DNA from: Rhodoferax sp. WC2427
Lineage (GTDB): Bacteria; Pseudomonadota; Gammaproteobacteria; Burkholderiales; Burkholderiaceae_C
Assembly: GCF_040822085.1 (NCBI RefSeq)
Contig: NZ_CP162006.1
Span: 1,488,001-1,552,000 of the forward strand
Direction of reading: 5' to 3'
Length of the DNA stretch: 64,000 nt
Position 1 is the first letter of the stretch; every line of letters starts with the position of its first letter. Below the pieces are notes generated by a model. The model saw only the letters and a program-made list of their open reading frames with translations, made no database searches and was not told the origin of the DNA. Position numbers and translations under genes: made by a program. Below, piece by piece: positions 26,101-34,248 of this stretch.

Positions 26101-26321
26101 CCTGGGATGCCATCGTGGAGTCGGCCGTGGGGCGCTTGCGCCCGATCGTACTGACGGCGGCGGCGGCGGTGCTGGCCATGATTCCGCTGTCGCGCTCGGT
26201 GTTCTGGGGGCCGATGGCGGTGGCCATCATGGGCGGCCTGATCGTGGCCACGGTACTGACCCTGCTGGCCTTGCCCGCCATGTACGCGGCGTGGTTTCGG
26301 GTCAAGCGCGACCCGCACTGA
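23130..26321 (+). CDS. RND-family efflux pump, inner-membrane permease
   Basis: A 1063-residue proton-driven pump of the HAE/AcrB superfamily. It has the N-terminal FNLSKWALDHPALTRYLLVV, large periplasmic loops, LGLLVDDAIIAVEMMVRKME (TM4 aspartates), GTLITAAGFLPIGLAKSTTG and the late GPLGIAGVAGALILLGRPFG. An unusually long cytoplasmic loop with GLHKRPGKNPLWRRYTLDMR lies between the first TM segments of the first half. It begins 8 nt after the adaptor gene. No outer-membrane factor is encoded here. The stop codon is the first base triplet of a dispersed hairpin repeat. Confidence 0.95.
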   Translation: MTQPHTPDQPKPGFNLSKWALDHPALTRYLLVVLMVMGFASYFQLGQDEDPPFTFRVMVVKTFWPGATAQQVAEQVTDKLERSLQEVPYADKIRSYSKPGESQIIFQVKDSSKGSDVANLWYIVRKKIGDMAYTLPPGVQGPFFNDDFGDVYGVIYALESDGFSNAELKVFADDVRQQLLRVPDVGKVELFGVQDEKVYVEVSQKRLAQLGLDMNQVLTQLGQQNAVESAGAVQTPLDVVQVRVGGQFQTVEQLRAMPIRGATSTTAGAGQLRLGDIAEITRGYTDPPNVKVRFQGKEVIALGVSMAKGGDIIVLGKAMDAMALQIGKSLPAGVKLVQVQDQPKTVSTSVSEFIHVLIEAVVIVLAVSFISLGLHKRPGKNPLWRRYTLDMRPGLVVGITIPLVLGVTFLGMWYWGIGLHKISLGSLIIALGLLVDDAIIAVEMMVRKMEEGYDKVRAATFAYEITAMPMLTGTLITAAGFLPIGLAKSTTGEYTFAIFAVTVLALLLSWIVSVYFVPYLGVVLLKAPPHAKVLPGVGEAVAHGHDSFDTPFYQRFRRLVSWCVLHRWITIGLTLLIFALGIVGMGKVQQQFFPDSSRPEILVDLWFPEGTSFEANEASAKRVEASLLKEPGVSSVVAWVGSGVPRFFLPLDQVFPQTNVSQLIVMTKDLKARDVLRNKLPTLLATEFPEVRGRAKLLSTGPPVPYPVQFRVIGADPAVLRLRADEVKAQMRKSANTRGVNDNWNESVKVMRLEVDQSKARALGVNSQEIARAAKVILTGSTVGQFRENDKLIDIVLRQPLDERSAITDIGNAYLPTASGQSIPLLQIAKPVFEWEPGVMWRENRDYAITVQADITEGLQGATVTNELLPTLRALEAEWAGKGLGAYRIEVAGAVEESSKGSASIAAGIPIMLFLTFTLLMLQLQSFSRAMLVFLTGPLGIAGVAGALILLGRPFGFVALLGVIALMGMIQRNSVILIDQIEHERARGVPTWDAIVESAVGRLRPIVLTAAAAVLAMIPLSRSVFWGPMAVAIMGGLIVATVLTLLALPAMYAAWFRVKRDPH

Positions 26322-26376
26322 CTTTCATGGACTGGGGCGCAGAGCACCCCGGGCCATGAAAGTTGTTTCACGTTAA
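26319..26376 (+). repeat. Dispersed hairpin repeat family B, copy 1 (terminator-like)
   Basis: It begins with the RND stop codon: TGACTTTCATGG, GGGGCGCAGAGCACCCC, CCATGAAAGTTGTTTCACGTTAA. The arms CTTTCATGG/CCATGAAAG form the outer stem. It matches 34190-34248 over nearly its whole length. It probably ends the efflux transcript. Confidence 0.8.
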
Positions 26377-26443
26377 GGCCCAGGTTAGCCCGTACGGAAA
26401 CCGGTTTGCGAGCACGCTAAAATAGCGGGCTGACCGATTTCAC

Positions 26444-26479
26444 ACAAACGGTCTTGGCGTAACAACCAAGACCGTTTGT
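26444..26479. other. 14-bp perfect hairpin upstream of tRNA-Leu
   Basis: ACAAACGGTCTTGG and CCAAGACCGTTTGT flank an 8-nt loop, 13 nt before the tRNA. There is no T-run, so it is not a classical terminator. It may be a processing signal in the precursor or a leader structure. Confidence 0.7.
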
Positions 26480-26492
26480 TAGTTCTGAACAT

Positions 26493-26579
26493 GCGCGGGT
26501 GGCGAAATTGGTAGACGCACCAGGTTTAGGTCCTGACGTCCGCAAGGATGTGGGGGTTCGAGTCCCCCCCCGCGCACCA
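26493..26579 (+). tRNA. tRNA-Leu (anticodon UAG)
   Basis: An 87-nt class II tRNA with acceptor arms GCGCGGG/CCCGCGC and encoded CCA. It has the D-arm GGCGAAATTGGTAGACGC, an anticodon loop TTTAGGT (TAG at 26527-26529), a variable arm GACGTCCGCAAGGATGTGG and the T-arm GGGGGTTCGAGTCCCCC. It reads CUA and other CUN codons. It directly precedes tig. Confidence 0.97.
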
Positions 26580-26607
26580 CACTTTTTTATACGAGACCGA
26601 GACCAAG

Positions 26608-27918
26608 ATGGCTGTTACTGTTGAAACCCTTGAAAAGCTGGAACGCAAAATCACGCTGTCCCTGCCGGTGGATGTGATCCAGAACGAAGTGGCTACCCGT
26701 CTCAAGAAGATGGCGCGCACCGTCAAGATGGACGGCTTCCGTCCAGGCAAGGTGCCCATGAACGTGGTCGCCCAGCGCTACGGCTATTCGGTCCACTACG
26801 AAGTCATGAACGACAAGGTGGGCGAGGCTTTTGCCGTGGCCGCCAACGAAGCCAAGCTGCGTGTCGCAGGCCAGCCCCGCATCAGCGAAAACGAAACCTC
26901 GGCCGAAGGCCAAATGGCTTTCGACGCGATTTTCGAAGTCTTCCCCGATGTCAAGATCGGCGATCTGGGCACTGCCGAAGTCGAGAAAATCACCACCGCT
27001 GTGGACGATGGCGCGATCGACAAGACCGTCGAAATCCTGCGCAAGCAGCGCCGTACCTTTGCCCAGCGCGCGCTCGAAGCCGCTGCCGAAGACGGTGACC
27101 GCGTGACGGTCGACTTCGAAGGCAAGATCGACGGCGAAACCTTCGAAGGCGGCAAAGCCGAAGCCTTCCAGTTCCTGGTCGGCGAAGGCCAGATGCTGAA
27201 AGAGTTCGAAGATGCCGTGCGCGGCATGAAGTCCGGCGAAAGCCGCACCTTCCCGTTGGCATTCCCCGCCGACTACCACGGCAAGGACGTGGCTGGCAAG
27301 CAAGCCGACTTCATGGTCACCGTGAAGAAGATCGAAGCCGCCCACCTGCCCGCAGTCGACGAAGCCCTGGCCAAGTCCCTCGGCATCGCCGACGCAACGG
27401 TTGAAGGCCTGCGCGCCGACATCCGCAAGAACCTGGAGCGCGAAGTCAAGTTCCGCGTGCTGGCCCGCAACAAGCAAGCCGCCATGGACGCTTTGGTGTC
27501 CAAGTCGGAACTCGACTTGCCCAACTCCAGCGTGCAGTCCGAACTGAACCGCCTGGTGGAAAACGCCCGTGCCGACTTGAAAAAGCGCGGCATCAAGGAT
27601 GCCGACAAGGCCCCGATCCCCGACGACATCTTCCGCCCACAGGCCGAGCGCCGCGTGCGCCTGGGTCTGGTTGTGGCCGAGCTGGTGCGCAGCAATGCGC
27701 TGCAAGCCACCACCGAGCAGATCAAGGCCCACATCGAAGAGCTGGCCGCCAGCTACGAGAAACCCACTGACGTGGTCCGTTGGTATTACAGCGACAACCA
27801 GCGCCTAGCCGAAGTGGAAGCCATCGTGATCGAAAGCAATGTCACCGAATTCGTCCTGGGCAAAGCCCAAGTGGTGGAGAAGGCAGTTGCGTTTGACGAG
27901 CTGATGGGTCAGAACTGA
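26608..27918 (+). CDS. tig: Trigger factor
   Basis: A 436-residue ribosome-bound chaperone and peptidyl-prolyl isomerase acting on nascent chains. The ribosome-binding signature GFRPGKVP is at about 43-50. The FKBP-like domain (DGDRVTVDFEGKIDGETFEGG) is in the middle and the helical C-terminal arms follow. The start ATG at 26608 (MAVTVETLEKLERKITLSLP) agrees with the family; a longer frame would run through the tRNA. It heads the conserved tig-clpP-clpX-lon order. Confidence 0.98.
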   Translation: MAVTVETLEKLERKITLSLPVDVIQNEVATRLKKMARTVKMDGFRPGKVPMNVVAQRYGYSVHYEVMNDKVGEAFAVAANEAKLRVAGQPRISENETSAEGQMAFDAIFEVFPDVKIGDLGTAEVEKITTAVDDGAIDKTVEILRKQRRTFAQRALEAAAEDGDRVTVDFEGKIDGETFEGGKAEAFQFLVGEGQMLKEFEDAVRGMKSGESRTFPLAFPADYHGKDVAGKQADFMVTVKKIEAAHLPAVDEALAKSLGIADATVEGLRADIRKNLEREVKFRVLARNKQAAMDALVSKSELDLPNSSVQSELNRLVENARADLKKRGIKDADKAPIPDDIFRPQAERRVRLGLVVAELVRSNALQATTEQIKAHIEELAASYEKPTDVVRWYYSDNQRLAEVEAIVIESNVTEFVLGKAQVVEKAVAFDELMGQN

Positions 27919-27938
27919 AGGTTTTGTATTTTTAATTC

Positions 27939-27990
27939 AATGGGGTTGGTGTGTGGATTGAACTCCTGCGCACCAGCCCCATTTGTTTTG
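27939..27990 (+). terminator. Terminator-like hairpin after tig
   Basis: AATGGGGTTGGTG and CACCAGCCCCATT form a stem with one bulge, followed by TTGTTTTGTC. Confidence 0.65.
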
Positions 27991-28027
27991 TCTAAAGTAA
28001 CATCTATCCAACCTTCGGAGTCATCTC

Positions 28028-28675
28028 ATGTACAGAAACCAAGCTGACAGCGTCCCATTCGGCGCTTACGATTCATTGCAAACCGAGGCCTTGGGGCTGG
28101 TGCCCATGGTGATTGAGCAGTCGGGTCGTGGCGAACGCTCTTATGACATCTACTCGCGTTTGCTCAAGGAACGCGTGATTTTTCTGGTGGGCCCGGTAGA
28201 AGACTACATGGCCAATCTGGTGGTGGCCCAGTTGCTGTTCCTGGAAAGCGAAAACCCGGACAAGGACATTTCTCTCTACATCAATTCGCCAGGTGGATCG
28301 GTCAGCGCAGGCTTGGCGATTTTCGACACCATGAACTTCATCAAGCCGGATGTATCCACGCTGTGCACCGGGATGTCGGCCAGCATGGGCTCTTTCTTGT
28401 TGGCCGCTGGTGCCAAAGGCAAGCGCTTTGCACTGCCCAACTCCAGCGTCATGATCCACCAGCCCTCGGGTGGCGCGCGCGGCATGGCCAGTGATATTGA
28501 GATTTCGGCCCGAGAAATTCTCAAAACACGTGAGCAACTGAACAAGATCTATGCAGAGCGCACTGGCCAACCCGTGGAAAAGATTGCACGTGACATGGAG
28601 CGCGACTACTGGCTGTCGGCCAATGAAGCGAAAGAATATGGCTTGGTAGACCAGGTCATCGCCAAACGCACTTAA
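28028..28675 (+). CDS. clpP: ATP-dependent Clp protease proteolytic subunit
   Basis: A 215-residue serine peptidase that forms the ClpP tetradecamer and degrades substrates unfolded by ClpX or ClpA. The catalytic triad is Ser119 ([11 protein letters not shown]), His144 (MIHQPSGG) and Asp193 (MERDYW). It is full length. It lies between tig and clpX. Confidence 0.98.
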   Translation: MYRNQADSVPFGAYDSLQTEALGLVPMVIEQSGRGERSYDIYSRLLKERVIFLVGPVEDYMANLVVAQLLFLESENPDKDISLYINSPGGSVSAGLAIFDTMNFIKPDVSTLCTGMSASMGSFLLAAGAKGKRFALPNSSVMIHQPSGGARGMASDIEISAREILKTREQLNKIYAERTGQPVEKIARDMERDYWLSANEAKEYGLVDQVIAKRT

Positions 28676-28705
28676 GCCTGGAAATAGGCGGGTTAACACC
28701 CCACG

Positions 28706-28740
28706 ACGGCGTTTTCTGCAACAGAAAGCGCCGTTTTTAT
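28706..28740 (+). terminator. Intrinsic terminator between clpP and clpX
   Basis: A stem ACGGCG-TTTTCTG / CAGAAAG-CGCCGT with one offset pair is followed by TTTTATTT. clpX is therefore likely to have its own promoter or to depend on readthrough. Confidence 0.8.
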
Positions 28741-28779
28741 TTGGTTATCATTCAGTAACGACTGAAAAGGCATTCCTCC

Positions 28780-30045
28780 ATGGCCGAGAAAAAAGGCTCC
28801 TCCAGCGAAAAAACCCTGTACTGCTCCTTCTGCGGCAAAAGCCAGCATGAAGTGAAGAAGCTGATTGCAGGGCCTTCGGTGTTTATTTGCGACGAATGCA
28901 TCGACCTGTGCAACGACATCATCCGTGATGAACTGCCCGCAGGCACCGAAGCCCGCGATGCGGGTGCCGCGCTGCCCACGCCGGTCGACATCAAGAATAA
29001 CCTGGACAACTACGTCATTGGCCAAGAGGTTGCCAAACGCACCTTGGCGGTGGCGGTGTACAACCACTACAAGCGCCTGCGCCACAAGGAAACCGCCAAA
29101 AAGGACGAGATCGAGCTGACCAAGAGCAACATCTTGCTGATTGGCCCCACCGGCTCCGGCAAAACCCTGCTGGCCCAAACGCTGGCCCGTATGCTGGACG
29201 TGCCCTTCGTCATGGCCGACGCCACCACCCTGACCGAAGCCGGTTACGTGGGCGAAGACGTGGAAAACATCGTCGCCAAGCTGCTGCAAAGCTGCAATTA
29301 CGAAGTCGAGCGGGCCCAGCGTGGCATTGTCTACATCGACGAGATCGACAAGATTTCGCGCAAGTCAGACAACCCCTCCATCACCCGCGACGTGTCGGGT
29401 GAGGGCGTGCAGCAGGCCTTGCTCAAGCTCATCGAAGGCACCATGGCCAGCGTGCCGCCGCAGGGCGGGCGCAAGCACCCCAACCAGGATTTCCTGCAGG
29501 TCGATACAACCAACATCCTGTTCATCCTGGGCGGCGCGTTCTCCGGGCTGGAAAAAGTCATCGGCAACCGTACCGAGTCGTCGGGCATCGGTTTTGGCGC
29601 TGCGGTCAAAAGCAAGGCGCAGCGCAGCCTGACCGAAGTGTTCCGCGATGTCGAACCCGAAGATCTGATCAAGTTTGGCCTGATTCCCGAGCTGGTGGGC
29701 CGCATGCCGGTGGTTGCCACCCTGGCCGAGCTCAGCGAAGACGCGCTGGTGCAGATCCTGACCGAGCCCAAGAACGCCCTGGTCAAGCAGTACAGCAAGC
29801 TGCTGGCCATGGAAGGCGTGGACCTGGAAATCCGTCCGTCGGCGCTCAAAGCCATCGCCAAGAAGGCGCTGGCCCGCAAGACCGGCGCGCGTGGCCTGCG
29901 CTCGATTCTGGAACTGTCCTTGATCGACACCATGTTTGATCTGCCCACCAACCACAATGTGGATAAAGTGGTGGTGGACGAGTCGACGATCGACGAAAAC
30001 AAGCCGCCGCTGCTGGTCTACCGCGAAGCTGCCAAGAAGGCCTGA
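28780..30045 (+). CDS. clpX: ATP-dependent Clp protease ATP-binding subunit ClpX
   Basis: A 421-residue AAA+ unfoldase. The N-terminal zinc-binding domain has Cys15, Cys18, Cys37 and Cys40; Walker A is GPTGSGKT (122-129) and Walker B is IVYIDEID. The pore loop GYVGED is in place, and arginine-finger and sensor regions follow. It feeds substrates to ClpP. Confidence 0.98.
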   Translation: MAEKKGSSSEKTLYCSFCGKSQHEVKKLIAGPSVFICDECIDLCNDIIRDELPAGTEARDAGAALPTPVDIKNNLDNYVIGQEVAKRTLAVAVYNHYKRLRHKETAKKDEIELTKSNILLIGPTGSGKTLLAQTLARMLDVPFVMADATTLTEAGYVGEDVENIVAKLLQSCNYEVERAQRGIVYIDEIDKISRKSDNPSITRDVSGEGVQQALLKLIEGTMASVPPQGGRKHPNQDFLQVDTTNILFILGGAFSGLEKVIGNRTESSGIGFGAAVKSKAQRSLTEVFRDVEPEDLIKFGLIPELVGRMPVVATLAELSEDALVQILTEPKNALVKQYSKLLAMEGVDLEIRPSALKAIAKKALARKTGARGLRSILELSLIDTMFDLPTNHNVDKVVVDESTIDENKPPLLVYREAAKKA

Positions 30046-30051
30046 TAGGAG

Positions 30052-30095
30052 TCAACTGGCCCGCGTGCCCTAAATAGAGTGTGCGGGCCAGTTGA
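30052..30095. terminator. Long hairpin between clpX and lon
   Basis: TCAACTGGCCCGC and GCGGGCCAGTTGA are perfectly complementary over 13 bp with an 18-nt loop. It is followed by AAAATTACC rather than a T-run, so it may be a weak terminator or an mRNA-stability element. Confidence 0.6.
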
Positions 30096-30143
30096 AAATT
30101 ACCGCAAGAAGTCCATATTCAACAGGTTACTCAAAGGATCTTC

Positions 30144-32570
30144 ATGTCCGGACACACTCCACTCCCTGCCGAACCTCTCGACCTGCCCCTGTTGCCGCTG
30201 CGCGACGTGGTGGTCTTCCCCCATATGGTGATTCCCCTGTTTGTGGGGCGTCCCAAGAGCATCAAGGCACTGGAAGCCGCGATGGAGTCCGACCGCCGCA
30301 TCATGCTGGTGGCCCAAAAGGCTGCCGCCAAGGACGAGCCTTCGGTGTCCGACATGTTCGACGTCGGCTGCATCTCCACCATTTTGCAGATGCTCAAGCT
30401 GCCCGACGGCACGGTCAAGGTGCTGGTGGAAGGCCAGCAACGGGCCCGCGTCAACCACATCGAGGACGGTGAGTCGCATTTCACGGCCAACACCACGCCG
30501 GTGGTGACCCCCGCGCCGGTGCAAAAGACTACCGAGATCGAGGCCCTGCGCCGCGCCGTGATGCAGCAGTTTGACCAGTACGTCAAACTCAACAAGAAGA
30601 TCCCGCCCGAGATCCTGACCTCGATCTCCAGCATTGACGACCCTGGTCGCCTGGCCGACACCATCGCCGCCCATTTGCCGCTCAAGCTCGACAGCAAGCA
30701 GGTGGTGCTGGACCTGTCCGACGTGCGCGAGCGCCTGGAAAATCTTTACGGCCAGCTCGAACGCGAAGTCGACATTCTGAATGTCGACAAGAAGATCCGT
30801 GGCCGCGTCAAACGCCAGATGGAGAAGAACCAGCGCGACTTCTACCTGAACGAGCAGGTCAAGGCCATCCAGAAAGAACTGGGCGAAGGCGAAGAGGGCG
30901 CGGACATCGACGAGATCGAGAAAAAGATCAAGCTCGCCAAGATGTCCAAAGAGGCCCTGAAAAAGGCCGAGGCCGAGCTCAAAAAGCTCAAATTGATGTC
31001 GCCCATGTCGGCCGAGGCCACCGTGGTGCGCAATTACATCGACGTGCTCACCGGCTTGCCGTGGAGCAAGAAGACCAAGATCAAGCACGACCTGCGCCAC
31101 GCCGAGGGGGTGCTCAACGAAGACCATTTCGGGCTGGACAAGGTCAAGGACCGCATTCTGGAATATCTGGCGGTGCAGCAGCGCGTGGACAAGGTCAAGG
31201 CACCCATCCTGTGCCTGGTGGGCCCTCCTGGCGTGGGTAAAACCTCGCTGGGCCAGTCGATTGCCAAGGCCACCGGGCGCAAATACGTGCGCATGGCCCT
31301 GGGCGGCATGCGCGACGAGGCCGAAATCCGCGGCCACCGCCGTACCTACATCGGTGCGCTGCCGGGCAAGGTGCTGCAAAGCCTGAGCAAGATCGGCACG
31401 CGCAATCCTTTGTTTTTGCTCGATGAAATTGACAAACTCGGCACGGATTTCCGTGGCGACCCGTCGAGCGCGCTGCTGGAAGTGCTGGACCCTGAGCAAA
31501 ACCACACTTTTGGTGACCACTACGTGGAAGTGGACTTCGATCTGAGCGACGTGATGTTTGTCGCCACCTCGAACTCCATGAACATTCCTTCGGCCCTGCT
31601 GGACCGCATGGAAGTGATCCGCCTGTCGGGCTACACCGAAGACGAAAAGACCAACATCGCCGTCAAATACCTGCTGCCCAAGCAGTTGAAGAACAACGGC
31701 CTGGCCGAGTCGGAGCTGTTGGTGAGCTTTGAAGCAGTGCGCGACATCGTGCGCTACTACACCCGGGAGGCGGGCGTGCGGTCGCTGGAACGTGAACTCT
31801 CCAAGATCTGCCGCAAGGTGGTCAAGGGCTTGCTGCTGAAAGAAATGCAGCCGCAGGTCAAGGTAACCGCCGACAACCTCAACGACTACCTGGGGGTGCA
31901 AAAGTACAGCTACGGCCGTGCCGAGCAGCAAAACCAGATTGGCCAGGTTGTGGGTTTGGCCTGGACCGAAGTCGGTGGCGATTTGCTCACCATCGAAGCG
32001 GCCATCATGCCCGGCAAGGGCGTGATCACCCGTACCGGTTCGCTGGGCGACGTGATGAAAGAGTCGGTGGAAGCGGCCCGCACCGTGGTGCGCAGCCGTT
32101 CCAAGCGCCTGGGCATCAAGGACGAAGTGTTCGAGAAGAAGGACATCCACATCCACGTGCCCGATGGCGCAACGCCCAAGGACGGCCCCAGCGCGGGCGC
32201 GGCCATGACCACGGCCTTTGTGTCGGCCCTGACCGGTATTCCGGTGCGTGGCGATGTGGCCATGACGGGTGAAATCACCCTGCGCGGCGAAGTCACGGCC
32301 ATCGGTGGCCTGAAAGAAAAGCTGCTGGCCGCGTTGCGTGGTGGCATCAAGACGGTGCTGATTCCCGAAGAAAACGCCAAGGACCTGCAGGACATTCCCG
32401 AAAATGTCAAAAACGGCCTGGAAATCATTCCTGTGAAATGGATTGACCAGGTGCTGGAAGTGGCCTTGGAGCGCATGCCCCAGCCTCTGCCGGATGAAGA
32501 GCCGGTAGCAGTGGCCCCTGCGGCCCTGGAGACGGCTGTGGCAACGCCTGCGGTGTCCGTCAAGCACTAG
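30144..32570 (+). CDS. lon: ATP-dependent protease Lon
   Basis: An 808-residue soluble Lon (LonA). An N-terminal substrate domain begins LPLLPLRDVVVFPHMVIPLF and is followed by a coiled-coil. Walker A is GPPGVGKT (360-367) and Walker B is FLLDEIDK. The protease domain has catalytic Ser683 (KDGPSAGAAM) and the Lys of GGLKEK (about 726). It degrades misfolded and regulatory proteins. It is the last gene of the proteostasis block. Confidence 0.98.
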   Translation: MSGHTPLPAEPLDLPLLPLRDVVVFPHMVIPLFVGRPKSIKALEAAMESDRRIMLVAQKAAAKDEPSVSDMFDVGCISTILQMLKLPDGTVKVLVEGQQRARVNHIEDGESHFTANTTPVVTPAPVQKTTEIEALRRAVMQQFDQYVKLNKKIPPEILTSISSIDDPGRLADTIAAHLPLKLDSKQVVLDLSDVRERLENLYGQLEREVDILNVDKKIRGRVKRQMEKNQRDFYLNEQVKAIQKELGEGEEGADIDEIEKKIKLAKMSKEALKKAEAELKKLKLMSPMSAEATVVRNYIDVLTGLPWSKKTKIKHDLRHAEGVLNEDHFGLDKVKDRILEYLAVQQRVDKVKAPILCLVGPPGVGKTSLGQSIAKATGRKYVRMALGGMRDEAEIRGHRRTYIGALPGKVLQSLSKIGTRNPLFLLDEIDKLGTDFRGDPSSALLEVLDPEQNHTFGDHYVEVDFDLSDVMFVATSNSMNIPSALLDRMEVIRLSGYTEDEKTNIAVKYLLPKQLKNNGLAESELLVSFEAVRDIVRYYTREAGVRSLERELSKICRKVVKGLLLKEMQPQVKVTADNLNDYLGVQKYSYGRAEQQNQIGQVVGLAWTEVGGDLLTIEAAIMPGKGVITRTGSLGDVMKESVEAARTVVRSRSKRLGIKDEVFEKKDIHIHVPDGATPKDGPSAGAAMTTAFVSALTGIPVRGDVAMTGEITLRGEVTAIGGLKEKLLAALRGGIKTVLIPEENAKDLQDIPENVKNGLEIIPVKWIDQVLEVALERMPQPLPDEEPVAVAPAALETAVATPAVSVKH

Positions 32571-32590
32571 CGGACAGCGTACCGAAACGG

Positions 32591-32620
32591 GGGCCGATGG
32601 TGCGTTTGCGCCATCGGCCC
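32591..32620 (+). terminator. Hairpin after lon
   Basis: GGGCCGATGG-tgcgtttgcg-CCATCGGCCC is a 10-bp perfect stem 20 nt after the lon stop. The following sequence is only moderately T-rich. Confidence 0.55.
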
Positions 32621-32692
32621 TCGGTCGTTTCAGACCCGGTTTTGCAAATTCAGAGATAATCGGGGTTTACCCACGCCACGTGGGTGCAATTT

Positions 32693-32709
32693 GCTATTGT
32701 TTGAATAGC
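32693..32709 (+). repeat. Core of dispersed repeat family A in a 5' leader
   Basis: GCTATT-GTTTG-AATAGC, a perfect 6-bp palindrome, matches the end core of the longer repeats. It lies 20 nt before the helicase start. Confidence 0.4.
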
Positions 32710-32728
32710 CACAACCCTTCCGGAATTG

Positions 32729-34192
32729 ATGAGCGATACCCCCCTGGATTCTTTCTCGCAGCTGCAGCTTGCAGAACCCCTGTCACGTGCCGTGGCCGAC
32801 ATGGGCTACACCGCCATGACACCCATCCAGGCGCAAGCCATTCCGGTGGTGTTGCAAGGGCGCGATGTCATGGGCGCCGCCCAGACTGGCACCGGCAAGA
32901 CGGCGGCCTTTTCGCTGCCTTTGCTGCAACGCATGCTCAAGCATGAAAACGCCTCTACCTCGCCCGCCCGCCATCCGGTGCGGGCCCTGGTGCTGTTGCC
33001 CACGCGCGAGCTGGCCGACCAGGTGGCCCAGGCCGTCAAGGCGTATGCCAAGCACACCAACCTGCGCAGCGCCGTGGTGTTTGGCGGCATGGACATGAAG
33101 CCGCAGACGCTGGAGCTGAAAAAAGGCGTCGAGATTCTCGTCGCCACCCCCGGCCGCCTGCTGGACCACATCGAAGCCAAAAACGCGGTGCTCAACCAGG
33201 TCGAGTACGTGGTGCTGGACGAAGCCGACCGCATGCTCGACATCGGCTTCCTGCCCGACCTGCAACGCATTCTGAGCTACCTGCCCAAGCAGCGCACCAC
33301 CTTGCTGTTTTCGGCCACGTTCTCGCCCGAAATCAAGCGCCTGGCCAGCAGCTACCTGCAAGACCCGGTCACGATCGAAGTGGCCCGCTCCAATGCCACC
33401 GCTTCCACGGTGGAGCAGCATTTCTACAGCGTCAACGCCGACGACAAGCGCCGTGCCCTGCACCAGGTGCTCAAGGCGCGTGGCATGAAGCAGGCCTTTG
33501 TGTTTGTGAACAGCAAGCTGGGCTGTGCCCGGCTGGCCCGTTCGCTGGAAAAAGAAGGCCTGAAAACCACCGCTTTGCACGGCGATAAAAGCCAGGACGA
33601 GCGCCTGAAGGCCCTGGACTCCTTCAAAAAAGGCGAAGTGGACCTGCTGGTGTGTACCGATGTAGCCGCCCGCGGCCTGGACATCAAGGACGTACCCGCT
33701 GTGTTCAACTTTGACGTGCCGTTCAACGCCGAAGACTATGTGCACCGTATTGGCCGCACTGGCCGTGCTGGTGCATCCGGCCTGGCAGTGAGCTTTGTGG
33801 CGGGCAGCGATGCACGCTTGGTGGCCGATATCGAGAAGCTGATCAAGACCAAGATCGAACTCGAACCCATGGAATTCGAAGAAGACACCCCCAAGATCCG
33901 TGAGCAAGGCCGTATCAACGATGGCCGTCGCGCCTGGGGTGGTGACGATCCCCGCGATGTGATTGATGCGCCGCGCCCCCCACAACATAGCGCGCGCCCC
34001 CAGCAGCAGCGCCACAGCGCCCCACGCGATCCGTTCTTTGACAAGCCCTACGAGGCACCTGCCGCCACGGCCGCGCCCACCTGGGAAGCGGCGGCCAAGC
34101 ACGCCACCGTACGCGGTATTTCCGCCAACATCAAGCCCAAGCGCAAGGTTGCGGCTTTGTTCAAGGCCGTTGTCCAGCCGGTAGCAGCCTGA
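32729..34192 (+). CDS. DEAD-box ATP-dependent RNA helicase (RhlE-like)
   Basis: A 487-residue helicase. It has a Q motif (GYTAMTPIQAQAIP), Walker A AQTGTGKT (51-58), PTRELADQ, the DEAD box VLDEADRMLD, SATF, and C-terminal motifs ARGLDIKDVPAVFNFD and HRIGRTGRAG. The tail is basic and low-complexity (PKRKVAALFKAVVQPVAA), as in RhlE proteins, which help ribosome assembly and RNA turnover. The ATG at 32729 is preferred over a TTG one codon earlier. The stop codon opens a dispersed hairpin repeat. Confidence 0.94.
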   Translation: MSDTPLDSFSQLQLAEPLSRAVADMGYTAMTPIQAQAIPVVLQGRDVMGAAQTGTGKTAAFSLPLLQRMLKHENASTSPARHPVRALVLLPTRELADQVAQAVKAYAKHTNLRSAVVFGGMDMKPQTLELKKGVEILVATPGRLLDHIEAKNAVLNQVEYVVLDEADRMLDIGFLPDLQRILSYLPKQRTTLLFSATFSPEIKRLASSYLQDPVTIEVARSNATASTVEQHFYSVNADDKRRALHQVLKARGMKQAFVFVNSKLGCARLARSLEKEGLKTTALHGDKSQDERLKALDSFKKGEVDLLVCTDVAARGLDIKDVPAVFNFDVPFNAEDYVHRIGRTGRAGASGLAVSFVAGSDARLVADIEKLIKTKIELEPMEFEEDTPKIREQGRINDGRRAWGGDDPRDVIDAPRPPQHSARPQQQRHSAPRDPFFDKPYEAPAATAAPTWEAAAKHATVRGISANIKPKRKVAALFKAVVQPVAA

Positions 34193-34248
34193 CTTTCATG
34201 GGCTCGGGTGCAGAGCACCCCGAGCCCATGAAATTTGTTTTGCGTTAA
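34190..34248 (+). repeat. Dispersed hairpin repeat family B, copy 2 (bidirectional terminator)
   Basis: TGACTTTCATGGGCTCGGG, TGCAGAGCA, CCCCGAGCCCATGAAA, TTTGTTTTGCGTTAA. Its first three bases are the helicase stop, and the stop of the convergent apaH gene (TAA, 34245-34247) is at its other end. The stem is longer than in copy 1. Confidence 0.85.
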
